IMG/VR virus record: IMGVR_UViG_3300047667_001108
Location: 1-29,528 of that record
Reading direction: 5' to 3' (one strand)
Source of the DNA: a virus
DNA: 29,528 bases
Shown here piece by piece: positions 13,590 to 22,466 of this stretch. The notes under the pieces are model-generated. The model made no database searches and was not told the origin of the DNA. It saw nothing but the letters and a program-made list of their open reading frames with translations. A program made the position numbers and the translations under genes. The stretch's first letter is position 1. Every line of letters starts with the position of its first letter.

Positions 13590-16037
13590 ATGCCAATTAA
13601 TATTGATCATAGAGCTAATATCATTATAACAGATAATGGCTTGCTTAATTTCGATATGACTGGTAGTATTCAAATACCAGTCGGCACATCTGGCCAACAA
13701 CCAACCGGCACATCTGGCATGATTCGCTACAACAGCACGTTGGGAACGTTTGAAGGATTTACATCAGTATGGTCAGATTTACTTGTATCATACACTTCGA
13801 CAGATTTTAATACAGATTTTTCAGGTAAGTCAACAACAGATTTAGCTGAAGGCTCGAATTTATATTATACACAAGACCGTACAGACGACCGGGTTGCTGC
13901 CTTAATAGTTGCAGGTACAAACCTGACCACTACCTACAATGATACTGCTGGTACTTTGACAATTGATGCAGTGGATACAGTTTATACTCACCCAAGTGAT
14001 GGTGTTGACTTAGGCGCAGCGCTGACAGGCGCAAATGTCATCAGTGATGTATCCGTTAATACAGCAGGCCACGTAATTGGGTTTGCAACTAGGGCATTAA
14101 CACCTGCCAATATTGGAGCAGCTACGAGTGGACATGATCACACTGCGGCAGACATTACAGATTTTGATACTGAAGTCGCAAATAATTCAGCAGTCACAGC
14201 AAACACTGCAAAAGTAACAAATGTAACAACAAACCTTGGATACACGACCTCAGCCAGCACTGGTATTGTTACTTCAAGCGACGGTACAGACGCGACATTA
14301 CCAGCAGCAACCACATCACTTGCAGGGTTACTGACTGGTGCAGATAAGACTAAATTGAATGGTGTTGAGGCCCTCGCCGATGTAACCGACACAACCAATG
14401 TTGTTGCCGCACTCACAGCAGGAACAAACGTCACTATTTCAGCGGCCGGCATAATAGCGGCAACCGATACAAATACCACCTATGTATCAAGCGACTTTGA
14501 CCATGACAGCTTGACAGGGTTTGTGGCAAACGAGCATATTGATTGGACAACTGACCAAGGCTCTACAAATATACATTCGGGTAATTATACCGACACGAAT
14601 ACAACATATTCAGTGGGTGACGGTGGCCTGACACAGATCAACTTTACAACTGCCAAGGACACCAAACTATCAGGCGTTGAAGCTCTGGCAGATGTAACCG
14701 ACGCAATCAACGTCACGGCTGCAGGCGCGTTGATGGATAGTGAAGTGTCGAACCTTGCTCAAGTTAAGGCGTTTAACTCGGCTGATTATGCTACATCAGC
14801 CCAAGGAACGCTTGCAGACAACGCCCTGCAAACCGCAGACATTGGTGTGGCAATACAAGCATATACATCTGTATTACAGAACACAACAGCATCCTACACA
14901 ACAGCAGAAGAAACTAAACTGTCTGGTATTGAAACAAATGCCACCGCAGACCAAACAGCAGGTGAAATAGAATTAATTGTTAACCACGACAATCTAATTG
15001 GTTTTGTGGCTAACGAGCATATCGACTGGACTGCCGACCAAGGTGCGACGAATATCAATGCTGGCAATTATACTGATACCGTATACACCCACCCAAATGA
15101 TGGAGTTGATTTAGGCGCCGCGTTAACAGGCGCAAATGTTATCAGCGATGTTACGGTTAATGTAGCAGGACACGTAACTGGATTTGCTACCAGAACGTTA
15201 ACTCCAGCTAATATTGGGGCAATTCCAGCAGGTGATATTGCATTAGGGGCAGATACATCCGGAAACTACGTTTCTACAATTACTGGCACTACAAACGAAA
15301 TTGAAGTATCTGGTAGTGGCACCGAAACAGCCGGAGTAACAATTGGTCTTCCAAATGCAGTTACAATCAGTGGTGCAATGACAGCAGGATCATTTGTTGG
15401 CGACGGTAGTGGACTAACAAATGTTAACGTTGTTGCCACTACTCCGCCCGGATCTCCAGTTCTTGGTGATATATGGTATAACTCAGAATCCGGCGGCCTG
15501 TTTATTTACTACACCGATATAACACCTGACAGCTACTGGGTGCAAGTTGGTGGGGCTGACGGCGCTGGAACATCAGGATCAAGTGGTGCTAGCCCGTTTG
15601 TCGACACTGGCACATATGTTTATTACGGTGGACCTCGTAATGTTGGTATTGGTACAGCTACACCAACAGAAGCCCTGCATGTTATTGGTAACATTTTAGC
15701 AAGTGGTGATGTAACTGCATACTCAGATGAATCATTAAAGACTAACATATCAACTATTTCCGGCGCGATAAATATCGTAACACAGTTGCGTGGTGTAAAT
15801 TACACTAAGAAAGATACTCAGCGCGAAAGCATTGGTGTTATTGCACAAGAAGTGCAAAAGGTATTACCAAATGTAGTTCATCAAGATACTACAACAGGGC
15901 TATTAAGCGTTGCATATGGTAATATGGTTGGTGTATTAATCGAAGCCATTAAAGAACAACAAAATGAAATTACAGAATTAAAATATCAAATGAATATGAT
16001 GATAACTAGATTGGATAAATTAGATGGCAGCAATTAA
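13590..16037 (+). CDS. Tail fibre-like protein with C-terminal S74 intramolecular chaperone
   Basis: An 815-residue modular virion protein. The N-terminal 65 residues (IPVGTSGQQPTG...RYNSTLGTFEGFT) are shared with the next gene. The middle is Thr/Asn/Gly-rich beta sequence with repeated modules: VYTHP-DGVDLGAALTGANV at residues 131 and 498, GFVANEHIDW twice, and KLSGVEALADVTD-type units. A GDIWYN...WVQVGG module precedes NVGIGTATP. The C-terminal 110 residues are a Peptidase_S74 domain, with YSDESLK (candidate nucleophile S712) and a final coiled coil; such domains trimerise the fibre and cut themselves off. Probably a receptor-binding fibre or spike. The gene overlaps the next by 14 bases. 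Confidence 0.85.
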   Translation: MPINIDHRANIIITDNGLLNFDMTGSIQIPVGTSGQQPTGTSGMIRYNSTLGTFEGFTSVWSDLLVSYTSTDFNTDFSGKSTTDLAEGSNLYYTQDRTDDRVAALIVAGTNLTTTYNDTAGTLTIDAVDTVYTHPSDGVDLGAALTGANVISDVSVNTAGHVIGFATRALTPANIGAATSGHDHTAADITDFDTEVANNSAVTANTAKVTNVTTNLGYTTSASTGIVTSSDGTDATLPAATTSLAGLLTGADKTKLNGVEALADVTDTTNVVAALTAGTNVTISAAGIIAATDTNTTYVSSDFDHDSLTGFVANEHIDWTTDQGSTNIHSGNYTDTNTTYSVGDGGLTQINFTTAKDTKLSGVEALADVTDAINVTAAGALMDSEVSNLAQVKAFNSADYATSAQGTLADNALQTADIGVAIQAYTSVLQNTTASYTTAEETKLSGIETNATADQTAGEIELIVNHDNLIGFVANEHIDWTADQGATNINAGNYTDTVYTHPNDGVDLGAALTGANVISDVTVNVAGHVTGFATRTLTPANIGAIPAGDIALGADTSGNYVSTITGTTNEIEVSGSGTETAGVTIGLPNAVTISGAMTAGSFVGDGSGLTNVNVVATTPPGSPVLGDIWYNSESGGLFIYYTDITPDSYWVQVGGADGAGTSGSSGASPFVDTGTYVYYGGPRNVGIGTATPTEALHVIGNILASGDVTAYSDESLKTNISTISGAINIVTQLRGVNYTKKDTQRESIGVIAQEVQKVLPNVVHQDTTTGLLSVAYGNMVGVLIEAIKEQQNEITELKYQMNMMITRLDKLDGSN

Positions 16038-18108
16038 TTTCCCAACCTCACCGTCAAATGGTGACACATATACTGAAAACGGTGCAACATATGAATATGA
16101 GTCATCCACTACCGCATGGTTAAAAGTACCAGCAACTTGGATTAATGACGGTGCATATGTTTATTACAATGGAGCATTGAATGTTGGTATTGGTACAAAC
16201 ACACCATCAACTAAATTACATGTTGTTGGTACAACTCTATTAGCAGGTGAGACGGATGTAACAGGTGACTTTGCAGTTAATACCGATGTACTTTGGGTAA
16301 ACGCATCAAATGGTAGAGTTGGTATAGGTACTATATCACCATCAACTAATTTGCATGTTGTTGGTACATCTCTATTAGCAGGCGCTACAGATATAACAGG
16401 AATTCTTACAGTTGAAACTAATGGTGGCACGTTTGCCACAAATGCCACTGTTGCTACAGCCGTGCAAGCAATCCAAGGCACCACGGCTCCTGTAATGATG
16501 ATTGCTGATAGCGTTCCAGTAGGTGTGGCTTATTCCTTAACCGCAAGCACTGAACTGGCAATTGTGCGGGATAATGATGTAGGGCTTAGCCTTATCACTA
16601 GTGCAACTGGTAACTCTAAGATCAATTTTGGCGATACTGATCAAGAGGACAAAGGGCGGATACAATACGACCACGCCACTGATCGCCTAGAATTTAGTAT
16701 TGCTGGTGCTACCAGTATCACGTTTGACGATAACAAGCGCATAGGTGTCAACACAACCACACCTGCAGTTACGCTGGACCTTCAAACCACTGATGCGATA
16801 CAACTTCCTGTCGGCACCACCGCCCAACGCCCAACTGATGTAGCTGGCCGATTACGCTACAATAGTACCCTTGGGAGCTTCGAAGGATACACTACAGAAT
16901 GGGGAGCAATTGGCGGCGCTGGGGGCGGAGGACTTGAATGGATACTAAAGACAACTACATATACATCAAGCTCGACAGAAGCAATTATTGCCAACACCAG
17001 CGGTGGAGCATGGACACTTACGTTGCCTGCAAGCCCGTCAACAGGCGACTATATTCAATTATTGGATGGTGCAGACTGGGCTGCAAACAATCTCACAGTT
17101 GCACGTAATGGACAAACAATCGAGGGCGACGCTTCTGACTTAGTGATGGATATTAGTGGTGTTGCTGTTGATCTTGTATTTGATGGTACAACATGGCAAG
17201 TCACTGCACAAGTGGGTGGCCAAGGCGGTAGCTTTTCGGGCACACCTACTGGTTCTGTTTTATATTTTGCTACCAGCACACCACCAGACGGTTGGCTTGA
17301 ATGTAACGGACAAGCGGTCACAAGCGTTTTCCCTGATCTGCGCGCCCTGCTAATCGGTGCTGGGTCGCCTTATGGCAGCGACGGTACAGGCCCATATGTT
17401 CCTGATTTACGTGGCGAGTTTGTGCGTGGTTGGGATAACAGTCGTGGGATTGATGCAGGTCGTGTGTTTGGCTCGGCACAAAGTGATGAACTTAAATCAC
17501 ACTCGCACACTATCGAAACCAATACCAATAATTTTGTTGGTGATCGGGTTGCGACGTTTACTAGTAACCAAGGCGCAACTCTTAACACTGGTGCTTTTGG
17601 CGGAGCCGAGACACGGCCACGCAACATTGCCTTGCTTGCTTGCATTAAGGCAGCATCTACTGTGGATACAGCGGGTATGGCAGACCTCTCAGAGTTACTA
17701 ACATCAATTGCCACACAGTCAGAAGCTGAAACTGGAACCGACAACACAAAGTTAATGACACCATTGCGCAGCGCACAAGCTATTGCTGCTTTAACGCCTC
17801 CCGCCGGTCCCACCTTTGAGGGAGATGTTGCCTACACTACAACATCCTCGGTAAGTCATGGACTAGGTAGAGTACCAACATCTTACCAAGTAGTGTTACG
17901 GTGCGTCAATGCAGTGGGCGGGTACTCTGTAGGGGATGAGACTGACATTACAAGTCAGGTAGATGGAGACGGCAGCAGAAATTATATGACCACAGTAAAT
18001 TCAACCACTATGTACATACGTAGAGATACAACAAACATGACCGACAACACCCCGAACTGGGCCAATTTAGGAACCACCAACTGGCGTGTAGTGTTTAAGG
18101 CTTGGTAA
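16024..18108 (+). CDS. Tail fibre-like protein with tail collar domain
   Basis: A 694-residue modular virion protein. The N-terminus (SPSNGDTYTENGATYEY...AWLKV) is a short aromatic module, followed by two NVGIGT-type units with LHVVGT repeats, then IQLPVGTTAQRPTD...RYNSTLGSFEGYT, a close copy of the N-terminus of the preceding protein. Residues about 405-480 form a phage tail collar domain (GSVLYFATSTPPDGWLECNG, PDLRGEFVRGWD, and a following SHSH). The C-terminal 80 residues are a beta-rich putative tip (SVSHGLGRVPTSYQV). Collar domains are found in T4 gp12-like short tail fibres and many adsorption proteins, so host attachment is the likely role. It begins inside the end of the S74 gene, so the two are coupled. 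Confidence 0.85.
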   Translation: MAAINFPTSPSNGDTYTENGATYEYESSTTAWLKVPATWINDGAYVYYNGALNVGIGTNTPSTKLHVVGTTLLAGETDVTGDFAVNTDVLWVNASNGRVGIGTISPSTNLHVVGTSLLAGATDITGILTVETNGGTFATNATVATAVQAIQGTTAPVMMIADSVPVGVAYSLTASTELAIVRDNDVGLSLITSATGNSKINFGDTDQEDKGRIQYDHATDRLEFSIAGATSITFDDNKRIGVNTTTPAVTLDLQTTDAIQLPVGTTAQRPTDVAGRLRYNSTLGSFEGYTTEWGAIGGAGGGGLEWILKTTTYTSSSTEAIIANTSGGAWTLTLPASPSTGDYIQLLDGADWAANNLTVARNGQTIEGDASDLVMDISGVAVDLVFDGTTWQVTAQVGGQGGSFSGTPTGSVLYFATSTPPDGWLECNGQAVTSVFPDLRALLIGAGSPYGSDGTGPYVPDLRGEFVRGWDNSRGIDAGRVFGSAQSDELKSHSHTIETNTNNFVGDRVATFTSNQGATLNTGAFGGAETRPRNIALLACIKAASTVDTAGMADLSELLTSIATQSEAETGTDNTKLMTPLRSAQAIAALTPPAGPTFEGDVAYTTTSSVSHGLGRVPTSYQVVLRCVNAVGGYSVGDETDITSQVDGDGSRNYMTTVNSTTMYIRRDTTNMTDNTPNWANLGTTNWRVVFKAW

Positions 18109-18118
18109 GGACAAACAA

Positions 18119-18688
18119 ATGGAAAAATTAGTAATAACTGAAGTAAGAAATGCACAATCTAGGGCTGTAGATAACGACTCGTTTGATGTAGAGATTAATC
18201 ATCCACAGCACGGGTGGTTACCGTATAGTGTCGGCGCAGGATTTAAGTCGGCAATCATAGACAACGAGGCAATTTTAAATTTAATACAAGGTAATTTTAC
18301 CGCATATATGCCTGAGCCGGTACAAGATCCGTTGACTACATGGCGCAACAACGCATACTTATCTCGGCTTGATTTTTGTATGGCATTGGTTAAATTTAAT
18401 ATTATCACAAAAGACCAAGCCCTGGCCACAATCGATGGTTTATGGCCTGCGCCGATGCTGAATTTCCTTGACTACTTAGATGCTGATCAAGCCTTTGGGG
18501 TACAGATGGAATGGAAGGGTGTGGTTACTGTAAACCGTAACCACACATTTATCCTGTCGTTAGGATCTTGGTTGGGACTAACAGCCACTCAACTAGATGA
18601 AATGTTCGGCTGGGTATTAGTACCCGCACCGGCACTAGAACAACACCCACAACCACAAAGCCCTGATCATCCAAATGAAGAGGTTTGA
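18119..18688 (+). CDS. Fibre-module protein, possible fibre accessory or chaperone
   Basis: A 189-residue soluble protein. Residues 20-40 (DNDSFDVEINHPQHGWLPY) resemble a short segment often seen in small phage proteins that follow tail fibre genes; the C-terminal half (WRNNAYLSRLDFCMAL...ATIDGLWP) is a helical region common to such accessory proteins. It lies 10 bases after the collar-domain fibre. A role in fibre folding or assembly fits the position, but I cannot confirm homology. Its Pro/Gln/His-rich C-terminus is probably disordered. Confidence 0.6.
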   Translation: MEKLVITEVRNAQSRAVDNDSFDVEINHPQHGWLPYSVGAGFKSAIIDNEAILNLIQGNFTAYMPEPVQDPLTTWRNNAYLSRLDFCMALVKFNIITKDQALATIDGLWPAPMLNFLDYLDADQAFGVQMEWKGVVTVNRNHTFILSLGSWLGLTATQLDEMFGWVLVPAPALEQHPQPQSPDHPNEEV

Positions 18689-18721
18689 TGCAGTGTTAAT
18701 TATATACAAAGGATAAACATA

Positions 18722-18919
18722 ATGACTAATCTATCAGCTATACTAACGCCTTCTGGGCTAGCAACATCCGCTCAAGGTACAAAGGCCGATCTTGCAGTTG
18801 CAAGTGACACATCGTTAGTCGCCGGCTCTGATCAAATTGCCAATATGGTGAGTTTGACACAAGCCGAGTATGATGCCCTAACGCCAAACGCTACAACTGT
18901 CTATGTGATTGTAGGGTAA
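18722..18919 (+). CDS. Small fibre-module protein, 65 aa
   Basis: The C-terminal half (MVSLTQAEYDALTPNATTVYVIVG) is a short beta-type motif common in phage structural proteins, where it usually leads a larger fibre or adhesin. Here it stands as a separate short protein whose stop codon is directly followed by the ATG of the lectin-like gene. AAGGA lies before the ATG. It may be a connector or a separated N-terminal module of the next protein; no frameshift was needed to explain it. Confidence 0.65.
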   Translation: MTNLSAILTPSGLATSAQGTKADLAVASDTSLVAGSDQIANMVSLTQAEYDALTPNATTVYVIVG

Positions 18920-20164
18920 ATGCCAGACTTTATATATAATACAACTTCAATAAGTAAAATATTTCTTGGCACCAATGAAGTTGATTTCATGTACCAGGGC
19001 GCTACAGAAATTTTTAGTAACATAATCCCACTTATTTGGTCGTTCGTAGCAAGTGAAACTACCAATGCTACAGCTATCACGATTCCGGCATCAGCAGCAA
19101 TAGGTGACCTTTGTATTTTATATGACATAAACGCCGGTCAGACGCCGACAATACCTGCGGGCTTTACCGAAATAATTAGTAATAACAATGTCTTTGAGAC
19201 TTCCTTTAGTCATAAGACATTGACATCTGGAGAACCTGGTAGCAGTGTGTCTGGTTCTAATGGCAGTGAATACTCTTCAAAGATTATGATGATATTCAGG
19301 CCCACAGTGCCAGTGAATATCATAAGGGGAGTCCTGGATTGGGTTGGCGAAACCGCTAATGACCCACCAGCCGTAACAGTTAACACTAGCGATATTACAG
19401 ATGCCGGAATAGCCATCGGTATAGCAAAAAATTACAATGCGACCCTTACTACCACCGGCGACGCAAACTGGAACGCAACTACTGTTAGTGTGGAAAACAC
19501 CAGGGCCGACAAAGCCAGAAGTAGATTGTACTACAAACTTCAAAACCCAGGTGCCTTAACTAACCCAACACTTGATATGACAGATCAAGGGAGTTATAAC
19601 TCGTTGATTGGTATTTACTTTGAAGGTGTTCCTGTTAGTAAAACTATATTTAATTCTGATGGTTCATCCTTGAGTGGGTGGACAGTATCAGGTGCTACTG
19701 TAGACACGACATTTGGACAGCCAATTCCTGCGTTTCTGGCAACAGGAGGGCAGTACGCCTACCGAGATTTAGGTACTTCATTCCTTTCAAAGAGAATTAC
19801 ATTTATGATGGGTGTGATACCAGGCACCACACCATTGGCAAATTTCTTTTTTGGTGCCGACGCTTCAGGAGCTGGAAATCTTTTTAGACTCGAAACACGG
19901 ACCGGCGAATCTAGTGGATTTGCAACTACAAATTCCTGGACTTCTTGGAATGCCCCAACCAGCGGTCCTATTTACACTCCTAATGTTTGGCTGAATGTAA
20001 CAATAACAATAGACAGCCAATCGCGGGCCTCTTACTTTGTAAATGGGTCATTAGTGGCTAGTAATGTACCTGTCACGCTTCAGGGAAATTATTTTGCCAT
20101 ACATGGTGACGGCGGCAGCGTAACCGGTGCCGGTTACGATAATATTATGATCAGTGATCTATAA
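18920..20164 (+). CDS. Lectin-like (concanavalin A fold) virion protein
   Basis: A 414-residue beta-rich protein. The N-terminal region (about 1-220) is a Thr/Ser/Ile-rich beta domain of unknown type. The last 170 residues (FNSDGSSLSGWTVSG...DNIMISDL) look like a concanavalin A/LamG-type jelly roll: a Gly-Trp opening, a WLNVTITID strand with a FVNGSLV turn and a terminal DNIMI strand. Such domains bind glycans, so host surface recognition is likely. It starts immediately after the stop of the 65-residue gene, with no intergenic base. A perfect late promoter overlaps its stop codon, and a GTAACCGG/CCGGTTAC hairpin lies in its last codons (20120-20137). Confidence 0.75.
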   Translation: MPDFIYNTTSISKIFLGTNEVDFMYQGATEIFSNIIPLIWSFVASETTNATAITIPASAAIGDLCILYDINAGQTPTIPAGFTEIISNNNVFETSFSHKTLTSGEPGSSVSGSNGSEYSSKIMMIFRPTVPVNIIRGVLDWVGETANDPPAVTVNTSDITDAGIAIGIAKNYNATLTTTGDANWNATTVSVENTRADKARSRLYYKLQNPGALTNPTLDMTDQGSYNSLIGIYFEGVPVSKTIFNSDGSSLSGWTVSGATVDTTFGQPIPAFLATGGQYAYRDLGTSFLSKRITFMMGVIPGTTPLANFFFGADASGAGNLFRLETRTGESSGFATTNSWTSWNAPTSGPIYTPNVWLNVTITIDSQSRASYFVNGSLVASNVPVTLQGNYFAIHGDGGSVTGAGYDNIMISDL

Positions 20165-20167
20165 ATA
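20160..20167 (+). promoter_or_regulatory. Late promoter, exact TATAAATA
   Basis: Exact match to the T4 late promoter element, overlapping the stop codon of the lectin-like gene and 53 bases before the ATG of the 55-residue gene at 20220. It is the only perfect match found in the window. Confidence 0.8.
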
Positions 20168-20219
20168 CTTGACAAAATTGAGTAAATCTAGTATTATCAG
20201 ACTAATATGAAAGTATAAC

Positions 20220-20387
20220 ATGGCGCTACCACCCACAGGATCCCAAATTAGTATCAATCAAGTGCAAAATGCCTATGGCTACACTGACGAAAGTAGGCGT
20301 AGTCTTAGCCAACTTGGTGATGATGAAGCAGGAATTACGGTGGGCAATCCAGTTAGTCTTTCAGCTACCTTTGGGGGAACAACATAA
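20220..20387 (+). CDS. Small structural-type protein, 55 aa
   Basis: Short gene starting LPPTGSQISINQVQNAYG. The start PTxGxIS(L/I)N-V is a motif often found at the N-terminus of phage collar or fibre proteins; here the protein ends after one such unit (SLSQLG...NPVSLSATFGG). The start follows an exact late promoter, and the stop overlaps the next ATG (TAATG), so it is translationally coupled to the 132-residue gene. It may be a remnant or a stand-alone virion module. Confidence 0.65.
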   Translation: MALPPTGSQISINQVQNAYGYTDESRRSLSQLGDDEAGITVGNPVSLSATFGGTT

Positions 20388-20785
20388 TGACACAATACGA
20401 ATATGAAACCTTTATATTAGCAGATTGTACAACACTTGCGTCTAAATACAAAAAAATCTGCGAAGACTATACTGCTAACCATGGCAATAGTCCTTATAAT
20501 GAAATGAAAACTAAGATGGAGGAACAGTATACCACTGTTGAACTTGAATCCACAGACGAAGATGAACGAGATTATTGGATTAAGTCACTTGGTAGAGCAG
20601 CAGGCATTCAACTTATTACAACCAGTCGTGTTGAACATGATACCATGTTCAGGATGTCTTGTTTGGATGACGATGGATTTGATCAAGCTATTAGATTATG
20701 CACACAAGTTGCTAGTGAGATTGACCATAAAGTTAAAAGAGCTGAACAAAACTATAAGCAGCAAACCAGTAATGGATTCTTGTGA
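20387..20785 (+). CDS. Hypothetical protein, 132 aa
   Basis: Unrecognised, soluble, acidic, predicted helical at both ends with a beta core (IQLITTSRVEHDTMFRMSCLDD). It shares one base with the preceding stop and overlaps the next gene by four, so the late operon from 20160 runs from the small structural gene into the glycosyltransferase. Co-transcription with virion genes suggests a late function. Confidence 0.65.
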   Translation: MTQYEYETFILADCTTLASKYKKICEDYTANHGNSPYNEMKTKMEEQYTTVELESTDEDERDYWIKSLGRAAGIQLITTSRVEHDTMFRMSCLDDDGFDQAIRLCTQVASEIDHKVKRAEQNYKQQTSNGFL

Positions 20786-21378
20786 ATAAACTCTCCATAT
20801 GTATACCCTGTCGTGACCATGTTAATGCAGAATTTGCATATTGTCTTTCGGAATTAACGGCAGAATTATCAAAACAAGGTATTTCTTATGTGCTACATAT
20901 GCGCAAGGGCAGTATGCTACCTGAGCAGCGGTCGCATTTAGCAGCAGAAGCCTTGGATGTAAAATCAGATTATATACTATGGCTTGATAGCGATATGACA
21001 TTTCCAAATGATATATACAAACGGTTGTTGGACCAAGATAAAGACATTATAGCATGTACATATGCAACTAAAGATAAATTACACGGATCAGTTGCCTTTC
21101 GCGATGTAAATGGTGTGGCTGAAAGAGTCTTTCAACAGCATGGGGAAGCAGTTGAAGTTGATGCTGTTGGTATGGGTATAATGCTAACAAACACCTCAGT
21201 GTTTACATACCTACCAAAGCCCTGGTTTCAATTTTATTGGGATCATCAATTTCAATATTATAATGGTGAAGATATTTACTTTTGTGAACAATTACGTGAG
21301 GCTGGATATTCTGTGTATGTAAATTTTCAAGACTCTGTGTTAATAGGACACTGTGGTACATATGAGTATAAATTATGA
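20782..21378 (+). CDS. GT-A type glycosyltransferase-like protein
   Basis: A 198-residue protein with the fold signature of family 2-like glycosyltransferases: an opening LSICIPCRD strand, a helix, LPEQRSHLAAEAL, then YILWLDSDM with the DxD metal and nucleotide-sugar site at D69-D71, IACTYATKD and a late GEDIYFCEQLREAG segment that fits the conserved ED acid region. It starts at GTG 20782, overlapping the previous stop. Targets may be virion proteins, DNA or host surface glycans; the late operon and fibre neighbours favour virion decoration, which is inference. Short relative to full GT2 enzymes, but compact phage versions exist. Confidence 0.75.
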   Translation: MNKLSICIPCRDHVNAEFAYCLSELTAELSKQGISYVLHMRKGSMLPEQRSHLAAEALDVKSDYILWLDSDMTFPNDIYKRLLDQDKDIIACTYATKDKLHGSVAFRDVNGVAERVFQQHGEAVEVDAVGMGIMLTNTSVFTYLPKPWFQFYWDHQFQYYNGEDIYFCEQLREAGYSVYVNFQDSVLIGHCGTYEYKL

Positions 21379-22058
21379 TCTTTTCTGGTATATCATCACT
21401 TGCTGATAGTTTTCGAAAGCCCTGGATGGTAATAAGAACCAGTAACATTTATGATTACACCCAGGCTGATGGTATAGATGATCAATATGTTTGGTTAGTT
21501 GATCAATATGCCAAATTAGAAAGTAACTTTTCATTGAGCTGGCTTCCTGATTCAGATCAAAAAGATATGTGTCATGTGTTTATGAAGGTGAATGATGTAA
21601 GTGGACATGAAATTAAGCCAATCGCAATTTTGGTCCCAACAAACAAAAATCGTCGCCTAAAACAACATCACCATAACCGTCCGGCACAGGTTGAACGCAA
21701 TCTTTACTGCATCTATGTAAAAATTGACAGAACGTCTGAATCGAGAACACGCTTTAAAGAATTTGCAGATAGATGGTCAAACGTTTCGCCTCTTATCATT
21801 AACAATCAAAATGCAATGAACAAAGGGGTATTGCGATCATTAAATACTCCATATGCATGGATAATTGATCCTGAGCAACAATTTGCAAATGAGTGGGACT
21901 TTGCCTTTTCACCAGACTATATATCAACAATTTACATAGCCCCAAAAAATAAAATATATGTTATGCCAAATGGTGTAAAATTATACCCAAAGACATATTT
22001 TTTAAGTATGGGTGAAGAAAGCTTTGATGATATTATAATTGATCAACAATCGTCTTAA
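21375..22058 (+). CDS. Hypothetical protein with an internal duplication
   Basis: A 227-residue protein, not assigned. Two regions match each other in pattern: YVWLVDQYAKLESNFSLSW (about 38-56) and YAWIIDPEQQFANEWDFAF (near 158-176), each an aromatic-Trp-(V/I)-D strand followed by a helix and an F-x-F/W turn. The C-terminus (KLYPKTYFLS) recalls proteins beside glycosyltransferases in T4-like phages. It is coupled to the glycosyltransferase by a four-base overlap and converges with the Nudix gene (26-base overlap at the ends). A partner role in sugar modification is possible from context only. Confidence 0.6.
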   Translation: MIFSGISSLADSFRKPWMVIRTSNIYDYTQADGIDDQYVWLVDQYAKLESNFSLSWLPDSDQKDMCHVFMKVNDVSGHEIKPIAILVPTNKNRRLKQHHHNRPAQVERNLYCIYVKIDRTSESRTRFKEFADRWSNVSPLIINNQNAMNKGVLRSLNTPYAWIIDPEQQFANEWDFAFSPDYISTIYIAPKNKIYVMPNGVKLYPKTYFLSMGEESFDDIIIDQQSS

Positions 22059-22458
22059 TCTTACTTATAATGCGTGGATTTTGTAGCACTAATTTGGCGC
22101 CTGGATGTAATGGTACAGGATATCTATTATAATTGACCCAAGCGTATCCTTCACTCTCGTGGTTTATAATAGGAATAAATTCATTGGCCACTGTTGCCAA
22201 GAATGTGTTATATTCAAAACTTTCATCATTGCTTACCATTTTGTGCAACGGATAAAATTTAGTAATTACAGGTAAGAATCCTAATTCTTCAGTTAATTCA
22301 CGCTCAATTGTTTGTACTGGCAGTTCATCGTGTTCACTACCACCTCCCCAAAAACCCCAAAAGTTTTTATTCCTACGGTCTGGACTCCGTAGCTGTAATA
22401 GTATTCTTTTCGTATCCTCACTTAAGAGTATACATCCACTTGCATTTACTGTATTCAT
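22033..22458 (-). CDS. Nudix hydrolase
   Basis: A 141-residue Nudix hydrolase, cleaving a nucleoside diphosphate linked to another group. The Nudix box Gx5Ex7REUxEExGU is complete: G39, E45, R53-E54, E57-E58, G60, F61. The N-terminal strand and the GFWGGGSEHDE approach are typical. It may act on sugar nucleotides, capped RNA ends or damaged nucleotides; the substrate is not visible. It is the last gene of the minus-strand gp14-gp15 operon, 8 bases after gp15, with only a weak ribosome binding site. Nucleotide sugar clean-up would suit the neighbouring glycosyltransferase, but that is speculation. Confidence 0.85.
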   Translation of the reverse strand: MNTVNASGCILLSEDTKRILLQLRSPDRRNKNFWGFWGGGSEHDELPVQTIERELTEELGFLPVITKFYPLHKMVSNDESFEYNTFLATVANEFIPIINHESEGYAWVNYNRYPVPLHPGAKLVLQNPRIISKIKTIVDQL

Positions 22459-22466
22459 AAACTTAC

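Noticed and set aside
20120-20137. GTAACCGG/CCGGTTAC hairpin as terminator of the lectin-like gene
   Set aside because: Lies in the coding sequence with only a 2-base loop and is not followed by a U-run.
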